Positions 27,424 to 36,404 of a stretch of DNA of 64,000 bases are shown one piece after another. Each line of letters starts with the position of its first letter. The stretch's first letter is position 1. Both the position numbers and the translations under genes were made by a program. Where the stretch lies: positions 1-64,000 of the forward strand of contig CAIOHR010000402.1 in assembly GCA_903858115.1 (NCBI GenBank), given 5' to 3'. This stretch comes from an uncultured Pirellula sp. GTDB lineage: Bacteria; Planctomycetota; Planctomycetia; Pirellulales; Pirellulaceae. The notes under the pieces are model-generated. The model saw only the letters and a program-made list of their open reading frames with translations. It had not been told where the DNA came from and did not search any database.

Positions 27424-27720
27424 CCCGGGGTGTTAAAAATTTGGTATTGCAGCGACTTTCGAATTTGCCACTTTCGTTCCGTTGAGACCCCAGCGGCCTC
27501 GTGCCGCTTGGTGAATATGGTTTCAAGCTAGAAGCCGAGGCTGGTCGATTGGAAAGACCCCATGTGACCTTGCGTCACTGGTGAATCAGGTTCATTAGCT
27601 AACGAACCTTGCGTACCGGTCGGACAAGCCGGACAAGCCAACTGGGGGCAAGACAATCTTTGAGGAACAAAAACTGCTTAATAGAAAGTCAAGTCAACCC
27701 AGAAGTTTTAACACCCCGGG
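27424..27720. repeat. Segment bounded by 15-bp inverted repeats (MITE-like)
   Basis: CCCGGGGTGTTAAAA (27424-27438) and its exact reverse complement TTTTAACACCCCGGG (27706-27720) bound about 297 bases. Outside the cores both ends continue toward TGGGG with mismatches. No transposase gene lies inside, and no target-site duplication is obvious. The interior holds the two-hairpin tandem element. This and the neighbouring repeats occupy the 500-base spacer 27328-27828. Confidence 0.5.
27486..27608. repeat. Two tandem copies of a two-hairpin element with covarying stem
   Basis: Copies at 27486-27536 and 27556-27608, spaced 70 bases, share the frame GACCCCA, hairpin 1, TGGTGAAT, hairpin 2. Hairpin 1 is GCGGC-CTCGT-GCCGC in copy 1 and GTGAC-CTTGC-GTCAC in copy 2: two of five pairs change on both sides and remain paired. 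Hairpin 2 is GGTTTC...GAAGCC versus GGTTC...GAACC around an AGCTA loop. Conserved loops with compensatory stems suggest a selected nucleic-acid structure. Confidence 0.6.
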
Positions 27721-27828
27721 GCAAGCCCCATCCCTCCTTGGGAACGGCTTGGCACAATCATAATGCTGCCGTTGGCGCAAATACCCAAACGAGTCATTCC
27801 TAGGCATTGCCGAAGGGAGTTGTCTGAC

Positions 27829-28248
27829 TCAAAGAGCCTTGATCCCGTAGACGATTGCGATGTCTGTCGGGGCTTGAAGTCGATCTGCTGCTTGATCGTC
27901 GGCTGTTGCTTTTTCCGTTAACCGTTGACCCTCGTATGCACGGGCACGCAAACGGTAAGCAGCTCCGAAATCCGGCTTTAGGCGGATTGCATCATTGAGA
28001 TCAACGATGGCTTTGTTGAATTGTCCCGACTGATGCATCGCAACGCCACGTCGAAAGTACGCCAATGAATCTTGTGGATTGCGTCGAATCACGTCTCCAT
28101 AAGCATGGAATGCTCCGTTATAGTCCCCTTTCGCTGCCAACGAATCGCCTCTACTGAAGCTATCCGCATTTCGCAACATAGGTCGTACCAACATCAATAC
28201 AAACACCACAACGATGGATGCAATAATCCCGAGGACCCGCTTCAACAT
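27829..28248 (-). CDS. TPR-repeat protein with N-terminal membrane anchor
   Basis: A 139-aa protein with one N-terminal hydrophobic segment (GIIASIVVVFVLMLVRPML) followed by two TPR units (GDYNGAFHAYGDVIRRNPQD, SGQFNKAIVDLNDAIRLKPD). Probably an envelope protein with its repeats facing the periplasm, mediating protein contacts. It begins 11 bases after the PQQ-propeller gene on the same strand, so the two form an operon. No specific function can be assigned. Confidence 0.75.
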   Translation of the reverse strand: MLKRVLGIIASIVVVFVLMLVRPMLRNADSFSRGDSLAAKGDYNGAFHAYGDVIRRNPQDSLAYFRRGVAMHQSGQFNKAIVDLNDAIRLKPDFGAAYRLRARAYEGQRLTEKATADDQAADRLQAPTDIAIVYGIKAL

Positions 28249-28259
28249 TCCAGAAAATC

Positions 28260-29486
28260 TTATTCTTCAATACGCCAAAGATGGTCGTCGCTTCGAATGT
28301 ACATGCTGCCACCGGAAAAAGCCGGCGTAGTTTGTACTACCTCGTCTAGTGAGTTCTTCGCGAGCACTTCGTATTTGTTGTTGTTCGCAATAATCGTACA
28401 TGTCCCGGAATCGTCGAATAGATAAACTCGCTCGGCTACGCCAATCGGCGAACTGTAAGTGTTTCCACTCTTGCGAAGCGCTTTCAGAACCTTGCCCGTG
28501 ATCGGATCGAGACACGTGTAGATCCCAAGATCATCCACAATATGAAATCGCTCACCATAAAGAACTGGTGTCGGGACGTATGGCATCCCTCTCTCCATCT
28601 TCCACGCGATGTTTTGTTCCGACTCGTTCTTCAGTCCAACCTGTTTGATCGCACAAGCTCGAACTTCGGGCGATCCGCCGAAGCTGAATACATGCCCGAG
28701 TCCAATCGATGGTGAACAAACAACCTTCTCCGAAGGACCAGCCACGAACCATATTCGTCCACCGGTTTTGGGATCAAGGCCCAACGTTTGATTCGCTCCC
28801 GCGAGCACAATTTGACGCTGACCATCGACCATCCCTACAAGTGGTGTTGAGAACGAGCGCAAATTCGTTTCTGGTTTGTATCGCCACACCTCTTCGCCCG
28901 TCGACGGATTCAGCAACGAAACAAACGCATCTCCGTCTTGATGGCCATTGATGATCAAGCCTTCGTCACACAGGACTGGCGAGGCCGCGAAACCGTGCCT
29001 CGAAAAATAGGTTCCTAAGAATTTCTTCCAAACCACTTCTCCCTTCCAGTCGGTGGCCGCGACGACCAATTGCTTGTCATCGACAAACACCGTGAACACA
29101 AGCTTTCCATCGCTTGCAGGTGTTGCCGATGCGCTGGTATTGAATTTGTGCTGATTCTCTGAGGGCCCTGTATGAATCGTGGTTGTCCAAACCACTTTTC
29201 CCGATTCTCTATCGACGCGAAACAACTGTCGCGATTGGGATGTAGTATCAAACGCCGTGACGAAGACACTATCGCCAACGACGATCGGAGAAGAACGCCC
29301 CACTCCGGCGATCTTGGTTTTCCATCGCACGTTTTCCGTTGCAGACCATTTCATCGGTGCCTTGGATTCTAAACTGATTCCATCCCCGCGCGGTCCTCGC
29401 CACATCGGCCAATCTTCGCTATGGACCACGGTAGATGCGGTGCTGGTTGCAATCGCTATTGCTAGGCTGAACAATCTCCGCTTCAT
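28260..29486 (-). CDS. Exported PQQ-like beta-propeller protein
   Basis: A 408-aa protein with a signal peptide followed by WPMWRGPRGDG, the opening signature of planctomycete outer-membrane-assembly BamB-like/PQQ-type propellers. Repeated blades are visible (RVDRESGKVVWTT, LLNPSTGEEVWRY, LDPKTGGRIWFV, CLDPITGKVLKAL). It is not shown to bind PQQ; many such proteins are structural. The ATG at 29486 is preceded by GGAGAG, a better start than the upstream in-frame codon at 29528. It precedes the small TPR gene. Confidence 0.85.
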   Translation of the reverse strand: MKRRLFSLAIAIATSTASTVVHSEDWPMWRGPRGDGISLESKAPMKWSATENVRWKTKIAGVGRSSPIVVGDSVFVTAFDTTSQSRQLFRVDRESGKVVWTTTIHTGPSENQHKFNTSASATPASDGKLVFTVFVDDKQLVVAATDWKGEVVWKKFLGTYFSRHGFAASPVLCDEGLIINGHQDGDAFVSLLNPSTGEEVWRYKPETNLRSFSTPLVGMVDGQRQIVLAGANQTLGLDPKTGGRIWFVAGPSEKVVCSPSIGLGHVFSFGGSPEVRACAIKQVGLKNESEQNIAWKMERGMPYVPTPVLYGERFHIVDDLGIYTCLDPITGKVLKALRKSGNTYSSPIGVAERVYLFDDSGTCTIIANNNKYEVLAKNSLDEVVQTTPAFSGGSMYIRSDDHLWRIEE

Positions 29487-29520
29487 CACTAGCTCTCCTT
29501 CGAATGTAGTTGATTGTAGA

Positions 29521-29537
29521 CAAAGCATTAGGCTTTG
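29521..29537. promoter_or_regulatory. Small hairpin in the leader of the PQQ-propeller gene
   Basis: CAAAGC-ATTAG-GCTTTG, a perfect six-base stem 35 bases upstream of the start codon. It might shape the messenger leader, or be incidental. Confidence 0.25.
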
Positions 29538-29556
29538 TTTTTAAACTGGTTTTATA

Positions 29557-29637
29557 GTAGCAGGCACATTTCATGTGCCGTCCGCAGGTAAAAACCTTCG
29601 GTTTTTGAGGCTGCGGCACACGGAGTGTTCCTGCTAC
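29557..29637. repeat. Palindromic repeat with C(TTCG)G core
   Basis: Ends GTAGCAGGCAC and GTTCCTGCTAC are imperfect inverted repeats. Inside are GTGCCG(TCCGC)/GCGGCAC arms and a central AAAAAC-CTTCGG-TTTTT hairpin, an extra-stable tetraloop. It is related to the element at 20399-20510. It lies between the divergently repeated PQQ gene and the cytochrome-WD40 operon end, and could also act as terminator of that operon. Confidence 0.65.
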
Positions 29638-29655
29638 TTTGGGGCGAAACAGATC

Positions 29656-31479
29656 CTAGTCTTTCTTCTTTCGTCCGTCCCATTCCAGTTGTTTGATCCT
29701 GGCTTCTTGAATCGCGATCAATTGCTTCAATCGCGCCTCGGACTCTTCTAACTGAGAAAGCGATTCTAGAACTTGAATCTTTGCAGACTCAATACTCTTT
29801 AGAGCACGACGGCTCTCCTCCAAGTCGCTTGTCAGGTTCGCTTGATGTCCACTCGGAGGTGCTGACGTTTTCTCGATCAACGGAACAGAGGTTGAATCCG
29901 AAATGGAGCTTTTGTCCATCGAAGGTTCGCGGACTTTACTAACCGATCGCACCGGCGCCGCCGGTTTTCGAATGGGCATGGAGGCCATCTGAGGTGCTAA
30001 CGGTATCTCAATATTCTCCAACAACGCGAGCTTCCCGGCATCGATAGAAATTTTCCGAACGATTCCCGAGGCATCACTGGCAATCAACATTGCTCGTTGA
30101 TCTTTGATGAGTCTCTTCAAGCCGATCACTTCGTCGTCGAGGGTAATCTCCGATTGTTGTTTCCCTGATGCGTCCCATACGAGTACTTTTTTGTCGCGAC
30201 CATACGTTGCGAGATTGTCGCCCTTTGCAAGAGTTGTTCCCGTCAGCGAAATCATTCCGAGAATCCCCTTTTCATTGGCACTCCAATGGGCTGATTCTGT
30301 TTGGGAATGCAGATTCCAGACGCGGACAAATCCATCTGCCCCCGCAGAATGCAATGTGTCGCCGTCCGCAGACCATACCAGCGCCGTCACAGAACCTATG
30401 TGGTTTCGCAACGTGGTAAACTCGGATCCGGTCGATGCATCCCACACGTGTATACTGCCGAATCGATCTCCTGAAGCTAACAACAGACCATCTGGACTCC
30501 ATGCGACGGAGGTCACCCAATCGGTATGCTTGCGCAGTGAGTGAAGCAAGCTGCCGTCTTCGGTCGAATAGATCTGTACCTTTCTCGAGGTCGTTCCCAA
30601 CGCTAATCGCTTGCCATCGACCGACAAGTCCATCGACTGTATTGCGTCTTGTTCCTTGCCGACAGGCGTTAAGAATTTTTGCGACGCCATATCCCAACGC
30701 AGAACTGTCCCAAACTCGCCTGCCACTCCAGCCGCGATAAGCAATTGCTTACCATCCGGACTGAAGTGCAATTGATGGATGTCATGGTTCTTGGTGTCGA
30801 TGGCTTTGTCTACGAACTTGTTTGCTCGGCTATCCCACAGCATCACTTGCTGCAGACCGGGGAATGCAACCATTGGCAGATTCGTATGCGATGCAAAGGT
30901 TGCCATCGTCGATCGACGTGGAAACGGACTCAATTCCGTTAATCCCGGAGAATGGGTGGACGCAGTCTTGGTAGCAGGCGTTGTTGTTGAAGCAGCTGTT
31001 GTTGAAGATGCCGCGGCCGGACTTCGTGTCATGGACTCCGCAGGGATCGTTAGTTTGCTGCTATCTGCCTTGAGTTCTGCAACCAATCCGGTTTGAATCC
31101 AATTGGCAATCAATTGGAGTTCGCGTTGCGGAATGCGGGGTTTGTTCGGCGGCATCTTCGGGTTATCGAGATGTGCAGTAACCAGATAAAGCGGGCTCTC
31201 ATCCAGTTTGCCTGGAACCACGACCGCCCCAGAGCCGGAACCTGCAGCGATCTTGTCTAACGAAGCCAATGAAAGATCGCCTCGCGGTTGTTCGTCGTTG
31301 TGACAACCAACGCAGTGCTTTCTCAGCACGGGTTGGACAGCTTCATACGATACTACCTTGGGCCCATCGGCGTCGACCGTCGATGACATGGATTGTGCTG
31401 CAACGAATTCACAGAGGAACAAGGCACAACCCTGAAATAATGTGATACCAACAGCAACACGCAGAGCAGACTGAAACAT
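29656..31479 (-). CDS. PSCyt1 cytochrome - WD40 propeller fusion
   Basis: A 607-aa exported protein. A signal peptide is followed by a PSCyt1 cytochrome-like domain (CVGCHNDEQPRG haem motif about residue 57, then KMPPNKPRIP with candidate Met ligand), a Thr/Ala-rich linker (TTAASTTTPATKTAS), a WD40 propeller (LLASGDRFGSIHVWDASTG, LHSAGADGFVRVWNLHSQ and others) and a C-terminal coiled coil (about residues 550-600). It is the last gene of a four-gene operon, 20 bases after the DUF1549/DUF1553 gene. The coiled coil could oligomerise the protein or hold it to the DUF partners. Confidence 0.9.
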   Translation of the reverse strand: MFQSALRVAVGITLFQGCALFLCEFVAAQSMSSTVDADGPKVVSYEAVQPVLRKHCVGCHNDEQPRGDLSLASLDKIAAGSGSGAVVVPGKLDESPLYLVTAHLDNPKMPPNKPRIPQRELQLIANWIQTGLVAELKADSSKLTIPAESMTRSPAAASSTTAASTTTPATKTASTHSPGLTELSPFPRRSTMATFASHTNLPMVAFPGLQQVMLWDSRANKFVDKAIDTKNHDIHQLHFSPDGKQLLIAAGVAGEFGTVLRWDMASQKFLTPVGKEQDAIQSMDLSVDGKRLALGTTSRKVQIYSTEDGSLLHSLRKHTDWVTSVAWSPDGLLLASGDRFGSIHVWDASTGSEFTTLRNHIGSVTALVWSADGDTLHSAGADGFVRVWNLHSQTESAHWSANEKGILGMISLTGTTLAKGDNLATYGRDKKVLVWDASGKQQSEITLDDEVIGLKRLIKDQRAMLIASDASGIVRKISIDAGKLALLENIEIPLAPQMASMPIRKPAAPVRSVSKVREPSMDKSSISDSTSVPLIEKTSAPPSGHQANLTSDLEESRRALKSIESAKIQVLESLSQLEESEARLKQLIAIQEARIKQLEWDGRKKKD

Positions 31480-31498
31480 GCTATAACCGAGTGGATTC

Positions 31499-33970
31499 TT
31501 AATGATTGAAGACGAATTCGTTAGAGTTCAAAAGCGCCCAGAAGAGATCCTCTAATCCTTCCTTGGGAGTCGAATACTCTTTCAGCTTTGATTCGATTCC
31601 CTTTATCTCACTCTCAGTGCATTCGCGAGCAAAACAAATTTGATAAAGTCTCTTGGCTACGTCCAACGGGGCTTTTCCAGATTCCAGAAGACTACCGACA
31701 ACGTTGCCTTCTCGAATCTTCCCGCCGGTGGTTTCACCATTGAGCAAATGAAGCGCTTGCGACAACGTGGGGGACGTTTTGACTTCGCAGGTGCACGGCG
31801 TGCTACGGTTGGATCGGCCGAACGTCGTCAAAAAGTAATGGGCAGCCAAACCGTCGGCTACCTGTACCGCCCGCGATCCAGGAGGTAATCCCGGTAGTCG
31901 TTCGGTAGTACCTGTCACTTGCGTGATGCAATCCAGCAGTACTTCTGCGCGGAGACGTCGAATCTTTTGATGGGAGAACTCTCGTTCGTCCAATCGATTG
32001 ATCTCGTTCCTCTTCGTTTCAATTTGATAGGTTCTCGAGTTACAAATTTCACGAATCAAAACTTTGATGTCATAGTTGCTGGCCGCAAGTCGCTCGCCCA
32101 AATAATCCAAGAGTTCTGGATTCGACGGTGGATTGCTTACTCGCATATCATCTACGGGTTCGACGATGCCTACACCAAAGAAGTGCGACCAAATGATGTT
32201 GGCGATGTTCTTTCGAAATGCAGGATTGTGTTTGGAAGCAAGCCATTCTGCAACGACTTGTCGATAGTCCTTCCCTTCGACTTGTGTAGGTGCGTTGTCT
32301 CCCAAGAATCGAGGCACGACAGAACGACCAGGAAGTGGATGCTCGATCATCCCTTCGCCCGCGTTGAAGATGGTCAACTCGCGAGGGTCTTTCGCTTGTT
32401 TGTAGCCTACTTGGCTAAAGAACGAAGCGAAGCCATAGTAGTCGTCCATCGTCCAGCGGTCGAACGGATGGTTGTGACATTGTGCACATTGAATACGTGT
32501 ACCGAGGAACACTTGAGCGACGCTTTCGGCAATCAATTGCGGCGTCGTTTCGGTTTGGTAATAGTTGGTCGCCGGATTCTCCAACGTTCCGCCATTGGCG
32601 GGCAGCACACGTTGCACAATCTGGTCGATCGTCATCCCTTGGTGAACCGCATCCCGAAGCCATTGATCGTATAGCCGAAGTGCTTTCGGACTAACACCGT
32701 TTCTCGTCCGAATCTGAAGTAGTTCGGCCCACCGCATCACCCATATATCTTGAAATTCAGGCCGATCTAACAATCGATCGATAGTCGCCGATCGCTTGTT
32801 AGGGGAGTTGTCTTTTGCAAACTGCTCGTACTCTTCTACGGTCGGTAGCTGTCCAATCAAATCCAGAGAAACACGTCTTAGGAACTGTCCGTCGTTCGAG
32901 AGTTCCGATGGCAAAATATGGAGAAAGTTCAGTCTTTGATCGACCAATCGGTCAATAGGTGATTCCGATTTCGCTTTCGGCAATTCGAATAGACCTTCGG
33001 GGCGAACGATAATCGTCGATCCCTCTGTGAATTGGTCGAAACGAGCTAGAACAAAGGCAGCCCCTGGCCCTTTTGCTTCGACCATACCATTCTCATCCAC
33101 GGAAGCGGTCGCATCATTGTTGCTAAGAAACACGACGTAAGGACTGACATCGCGGCGAGATCCATCGCTAAAGTTCGCCATGACAACGAGCTTCTGTTGC
33201 CCGGATGGGCTTGCGAATACTGACTGTTTCGGGAAAACCTCGATACCAATCGGAAGCGGCACTTCCATAGGATCCGTTTTGGCTCCTTCGCGAATCCACT
33301 GTCGTAGAAGATCGTAAGACTCCGATTCCGTTTCGATGCACTGACCACCTGTATGCGGAACTTCTCCTAATGCTTTCTGCATCAACAGACTACGCTCGGG
33401 TTCCGCCAAAGAGATTCGTCGACCGCTCAATTCACGAGTCAGGCGATAATGATCTCCTTCGGGATCGTAACCAAAGAGACTCAATCGAAAACCGTCTTTT
33501 CCAGATGCAGAGCCGTGACATTTTCCTGTATTGCAACCAGCCTTGGTGAGCACTTGCATGACTTCGTTACGAAACTCGATAGCAGGGTTCGCATCGACAT
33601 TCTTTACGACGACTGGAACGGATTGCGACTGTCCTCCAAACGAGAATTTTACATTACCACTGCCATTCGACGATGGTAACAAGAATTCTGACTCCCAGGT
33701 CGCCAGTTGTTTGGGGGATAGCTCTGCGACTGCTTCACTCGTTACGTCTCGCGTGCTTCCGTCGCTATAAAAGGCGGTGACCACCAAGCTCTGTTTGGAT
33801 CTGGCATGGCCAAGCTCGATCGATGACGGCTCGACACGGATCGATTGTAACGATGGAACGCTCGATCCCTTTTTCACATCTTTGGGCTCGGCTGCATTTC
33901 CTGCCGTGAAGCCAATCCAGATCCCGACTGCGATCAAAACTGCTACGAAGTTGGTCATGTAAATTTTCAT
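31499..33970 (-). CDS. BIG2-like - DUF1549 - DUF1553 planctomycete protein
   Basis: An exported 823-aa protein with Ig-like BIG2 segments (SLQSIRVEPSSIELGHARSK, then KLVVMANFSDGSRRDVSPYV), a CNTGKCHG motif (about residue 152) of the cytochrome-like kind with four residues between the cysteines, DUF1549 with CAQCHNHPFDRW, and DUF1553 (NIIWSHFFGVGIVEP). The ATG at 33970 has AAGGA ten bases upstream and lies four bases after the preceding stop; a GTG at 33986-33988 would overlap that gene. Partner of the DUF1501 and PPC genes in the operon. Confidence 0.92.
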   Translation of the reverse strand: MKIYMTNFVAVLIAVGIWIGFTAGNAAEPKDVKKGSSVPSLQSIRVEPSSIELGHARSKQSLVVTAFYSDGSTRDVTSEAVAELSPKQLATWESEFLLPSSNGSGNVKFSFGGQSQSVPVVVKNVDANPAIEFRNEVMQVLTKAGCNTGKCHGSASGKDGFRLSLFGYDPEGDHYRLTRELSGRRISLAEPERSLLMQKALGEVPHTGGQCIETESESYDLLRQWIREGAKTDPMEVPLPIGIEVFPKQSVFASPSGQQKLVVMANFSDGSRRDVSPYVVFLSNNDATASVDENGMVEAKGPGAAFVLARFDQFTEGSTIIVRPEGLFELPKAKSESPIDRLVDQRLNFLHILPSELSNDGQFLRRVSLDLIGQLPTVEEYEQFAKDNSPNKRSATIDRLLDRPEFQDIWVMRWAELLQIRTRNGVSPKALRLYDQWLRDAVHQGMTIDQIVQRVLPANGGTLENPATNYYQTETTPQLIAESVAQVFLGTRIQCAQCHNHPFDRWTMDDYYGFASFFSQVGYKQAKDPRELTIFNAGEGMIEHPLPGRSVVPRFLGDNAPTQVEGKDYRQVVAEWLASKHNPAFRKNIANIIWSHFFGVGIVEPVDDMRVSNPPSNPELLDYLGERLAASNYDIKVLIREICNSRTYQIETKRNEINRLDEREFSHQKIRRLRAEVLLDCITQVTGTTERLPGLPPGSRAVQVADGLAAHYFLTTFGRSNRSTPCTCEVKTSPTLSQALHLLNGETTGGKIREGNVVGSLLESGKAPLDVAKRLYQICFARECTESEIKGIESKLKEYSTPKEGLEDLFWALLNSNEFVFNH

Positions 33971-33974
33971 AGTG

Positions 33975-36404
33975 TTATTGTCCTTCACTCTTCGTTCGCA
34001 ACACTTCCAGCGGACTCAATGGACGTCCTGATGCGTCCGTACGCGAAACCCCAGGTGCAGACACTTGTAATTTCGTATTGCGAGCGATGCAATAAGATAC
34101 TTCCTGACCATCGATCTCACCTTGCAGACGGCAGAAAATCGTATCGAAGGTTCCGATCGGTGCGTCCGCAGCCAACTTGAGTTGGAAGCGAATTTGCTTG
34201 GTTGCTTCGTCGATCTTCACAGACTCAGCAACCACCCGGTTTGGTAGTCCCTCTAAGATCGCAACCATCGACTTGGGTACGGCTGAAAGGAAATCGACCT
34301 TGCAAACCACTTCACGCGATACCCCCTGCTCAGCTGCGATTGCTTGCATCGTGCCACGGACGGCTGACGGAGCGATGCGAAGCGAATGCAACGAGCTGCT
34401 TACGGCTGGATAATCGAGCGGTGATGCTTTGGTAGGCATCGCCATCGAAGCCCCAATCTGAGACGTCGAGTCACTTTTGTTCGCAACACCAACCACTGCC
34501 TCGGCAACGAGATTCCACTCCAACGGCTCCGCAAACGGCATCGACTTTATCGTAAAAACACCGGTCGTTTCATTGGGCCCAATCTGAATCTTGGCAGGCG
34601 CCTCGATCCATTCTGGCAAATGCGGAAACGACACATCAATCGGCGACGAAAAAGTCGCTTCGCGTTCCACGGTTACACGAATCCCCAGGGTGCCATCCAC
34701 TGGCAATGCTACCGTTGGTGACTTCAACTCCACCTTGAACGGATTTGCTTTGGTCACTGCAATCGCCAACTTGTTGACGTCGATTCCCTGAAACAATGCA
34801 TCCGCAGGGCCAGTCACCAAATCAACGAATTGCTCAAAGGCTGCGATTTGTTCTTCGCCGTGACTTGCATGAATATTGGCAAGAGTCGCTCCCTCTATCG
34901 CACTCTGCGAAGCTTCGAGAACGACGGGGATCACAAACGAACCGGGCTGTTCTCTACTGGCGTTGAAATGAAGACCTGGCGGAAGATCCGTCATGCGCAA
35001 TTCGATGGGTGTATCGACATTGTCTTTGCGAACACCGAGGAAACCGACAATGCGATTGCCTGCGGGAACTTCCAAAACTTGTCGGACCTGCGAGAGTTTA
35101 TCGCGACGAGGAAGAAAGACGGCAAGAGACGGTTTCGAGGGAGTCACTTCGATACGATAAACATAAAGGTCCCCATTCTTCTTTCTCTTGTCACGAATGC
35201 TGACAGAGTAAACCTCTCCATCCATTGCGAGAAACTCTGCTTTCGAATCGAGACTATCCAAGTCATCCCCTTGCGCAACAATCTGACCATTCGAATCTGC
35301 GATGTCGATTACCGAATCGAGCGATGAACCGAATCGCGAGGCGAATACTTCGACACTCAGCAGACCGGTAATGGGCGAACGAAAACGATAGGTGTCGACC
35401 TCGGACTGCGATCCGATGGTGCCATTCAATGCACAGGGTGCGTTCACGGGAGTCGATGATACGTTTGGTTCGGCAACATTGGGAAATGCTGAGATTCGGA
35501 AGGGAAAGGGAGATGGACATGATGCTCCATCTTTCCTCAGTTCTATCGCTTGCGTACCTAAGGCCATTCCCTTTGTCGACGCGGGCAAACGCTGCGATTT
35601 GGAATCCCCGGTCGATCCTTCATGCAAGAGCAGATCGATGTTGCTTTCCACTTCTCCTCCGAGAGGAAAGATGCAAGCGGGACGCGGAAACGATCCGAGA
35701 TGAAGAGCATAGTAGCTGTCCGCGTCCGCGCTTGCACCGACGCTCGTTATCGAAACTCGATAACGACCTGGCGTTTTTGCGATCCATGAAAAGGAGGGAT
35801 CTTGGTTCAAAAGAGGAGAGTCATCGGCAACGAGAATCGTCACACCGTTTGGGTCGACCACGGTTAGCTTCGTATCAAGTAGATTATGGCCAAGTCGTAC
35901 AGCGTGGACTTCTCCCGAAAGTCGTTGCCCAGCCTCGACTTGTATTTCGTAGGTATCCACTGCATCGCCTTCAAGACTTCCAACCAACGTTGAATTCATC
36001 GGAACCAATTGCGCCGATCCGGTCGAAGTCTCTTCCACCATTGGAAATGGAGTCAAGGTGATCGTTCTCAACTCCGACAAACCACCCGCGGATCGTAATC
36101 GGATCGGATAAATCCCCAACGGGGAATCTGGCTTTGTCGAGAAAGTTAGCTTGATCTCATCGTCATTAACTTTTTCGATCGTGCGGAATTTAATTCCCTC
36201 CCGATACGTAATAACTTCCTTGACTTCACTGAGCGAGGACCCTCGAGCGATCACAGAGAACTCCGTGCCGCGAGAGCCGATGGGCGGACGCAGCGCTTCA
36301 AGCGAGGGGCCACCCCCCAGAACAGTTCGCCCTTGCGAGAGCAGCGTCGATGCGCAGATCAGTGGTGCAACCGAGGCCCACTTCAATAGTCGCCTAGTCT
36401 TCAT
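33975..36404 (-). CDS. PPC-domain exported protein
   Basis: An 809-aa protein with a signal peptide, an N-terminal Ig-like segment, two pre-peptidase C-terminal (PPC) jelly-roll domains (about residues 135-235 and 325-415; DTYEIQVEAGQRLSGEV and DTYRFRSPITGLLSVEV as starts) and further beta-rich domains to the end. No catalytic motif is seen. PPC domains usually serve in secretion or carbohydrate binding. Its ATG overlaps the DUF1501 stop by one base (TAATG), so synthesis is coupled. Members like this regularly accompany DUF1501 and DUF1549/DUF1553 genes in planctomycetes. Confidence 0.85.
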   Translation of the reverse strand: MKTRRLLKWASVAPLICASTLLSQGRTVLGGGPSLEALRPPIGSRGTEFSVIARGSSLSEVKEVITYREGIKFRTIEKVNDDEIKLTFSTKPDSPLGIYPIRLRSAGGLSELRTITLTPFPMVEETSTGSAQLVPMNSTLVGSLEGDAVDTYEIQVEAGQRLSGEVHAVRLGHNLLDTKLTVVDPNGVTILVADDSPLLNQDPSFSWIAKTPGRYRVSITSVGASADADSYYALHLGSFPRPACIFPLGGEVESNIDLLLHEGSTGDSKSQRLPASTKGMALGTQAIELRKDGASCPSPFPFRISAFPNVAEPNVSSTPVNAPCALNGTIGSQSEVDTYRFRSPITGLLSVEVFASRFGSSLDSVIDIADSNGQIVAQGDDLDSLDSKAEFLAMDGEVYSVSIRDKRKKNGDLYVYRIEVTPSKPSLAVFLPRRDKLSQVRQVLEVPAGNRIVGFLGVRKDNVDTPIELRMTDLPPGLHFNASREQPGSFVIPVVLEASQSAIEGATLANIHASHGEEQIAAFEQFVDLVTGPADALFQGIDVNKLAIAVTKANPFKVELKSPTVALPVDGTLGIRVTVEREATFSSPIDVSFPHLPEWIEAPAKIQIGPNETTGVFTIKSMPFAEPLEWNLVAEAVVGVANKSDSTSQIGASMAMPTKASPLDYPAVSSSLHSLRIAPSAVRGTMQAIAAEQGVSREVVCKVDFLSAVPKSMVAILEGLPNRVVAESVKIDEATKQIRFQLKLAADAPIGTFDTIFCRLQGEIDGQEVSYCIARNTKLQVSAPGVSRTDASGRPLSPLEVLRTKSEGQ

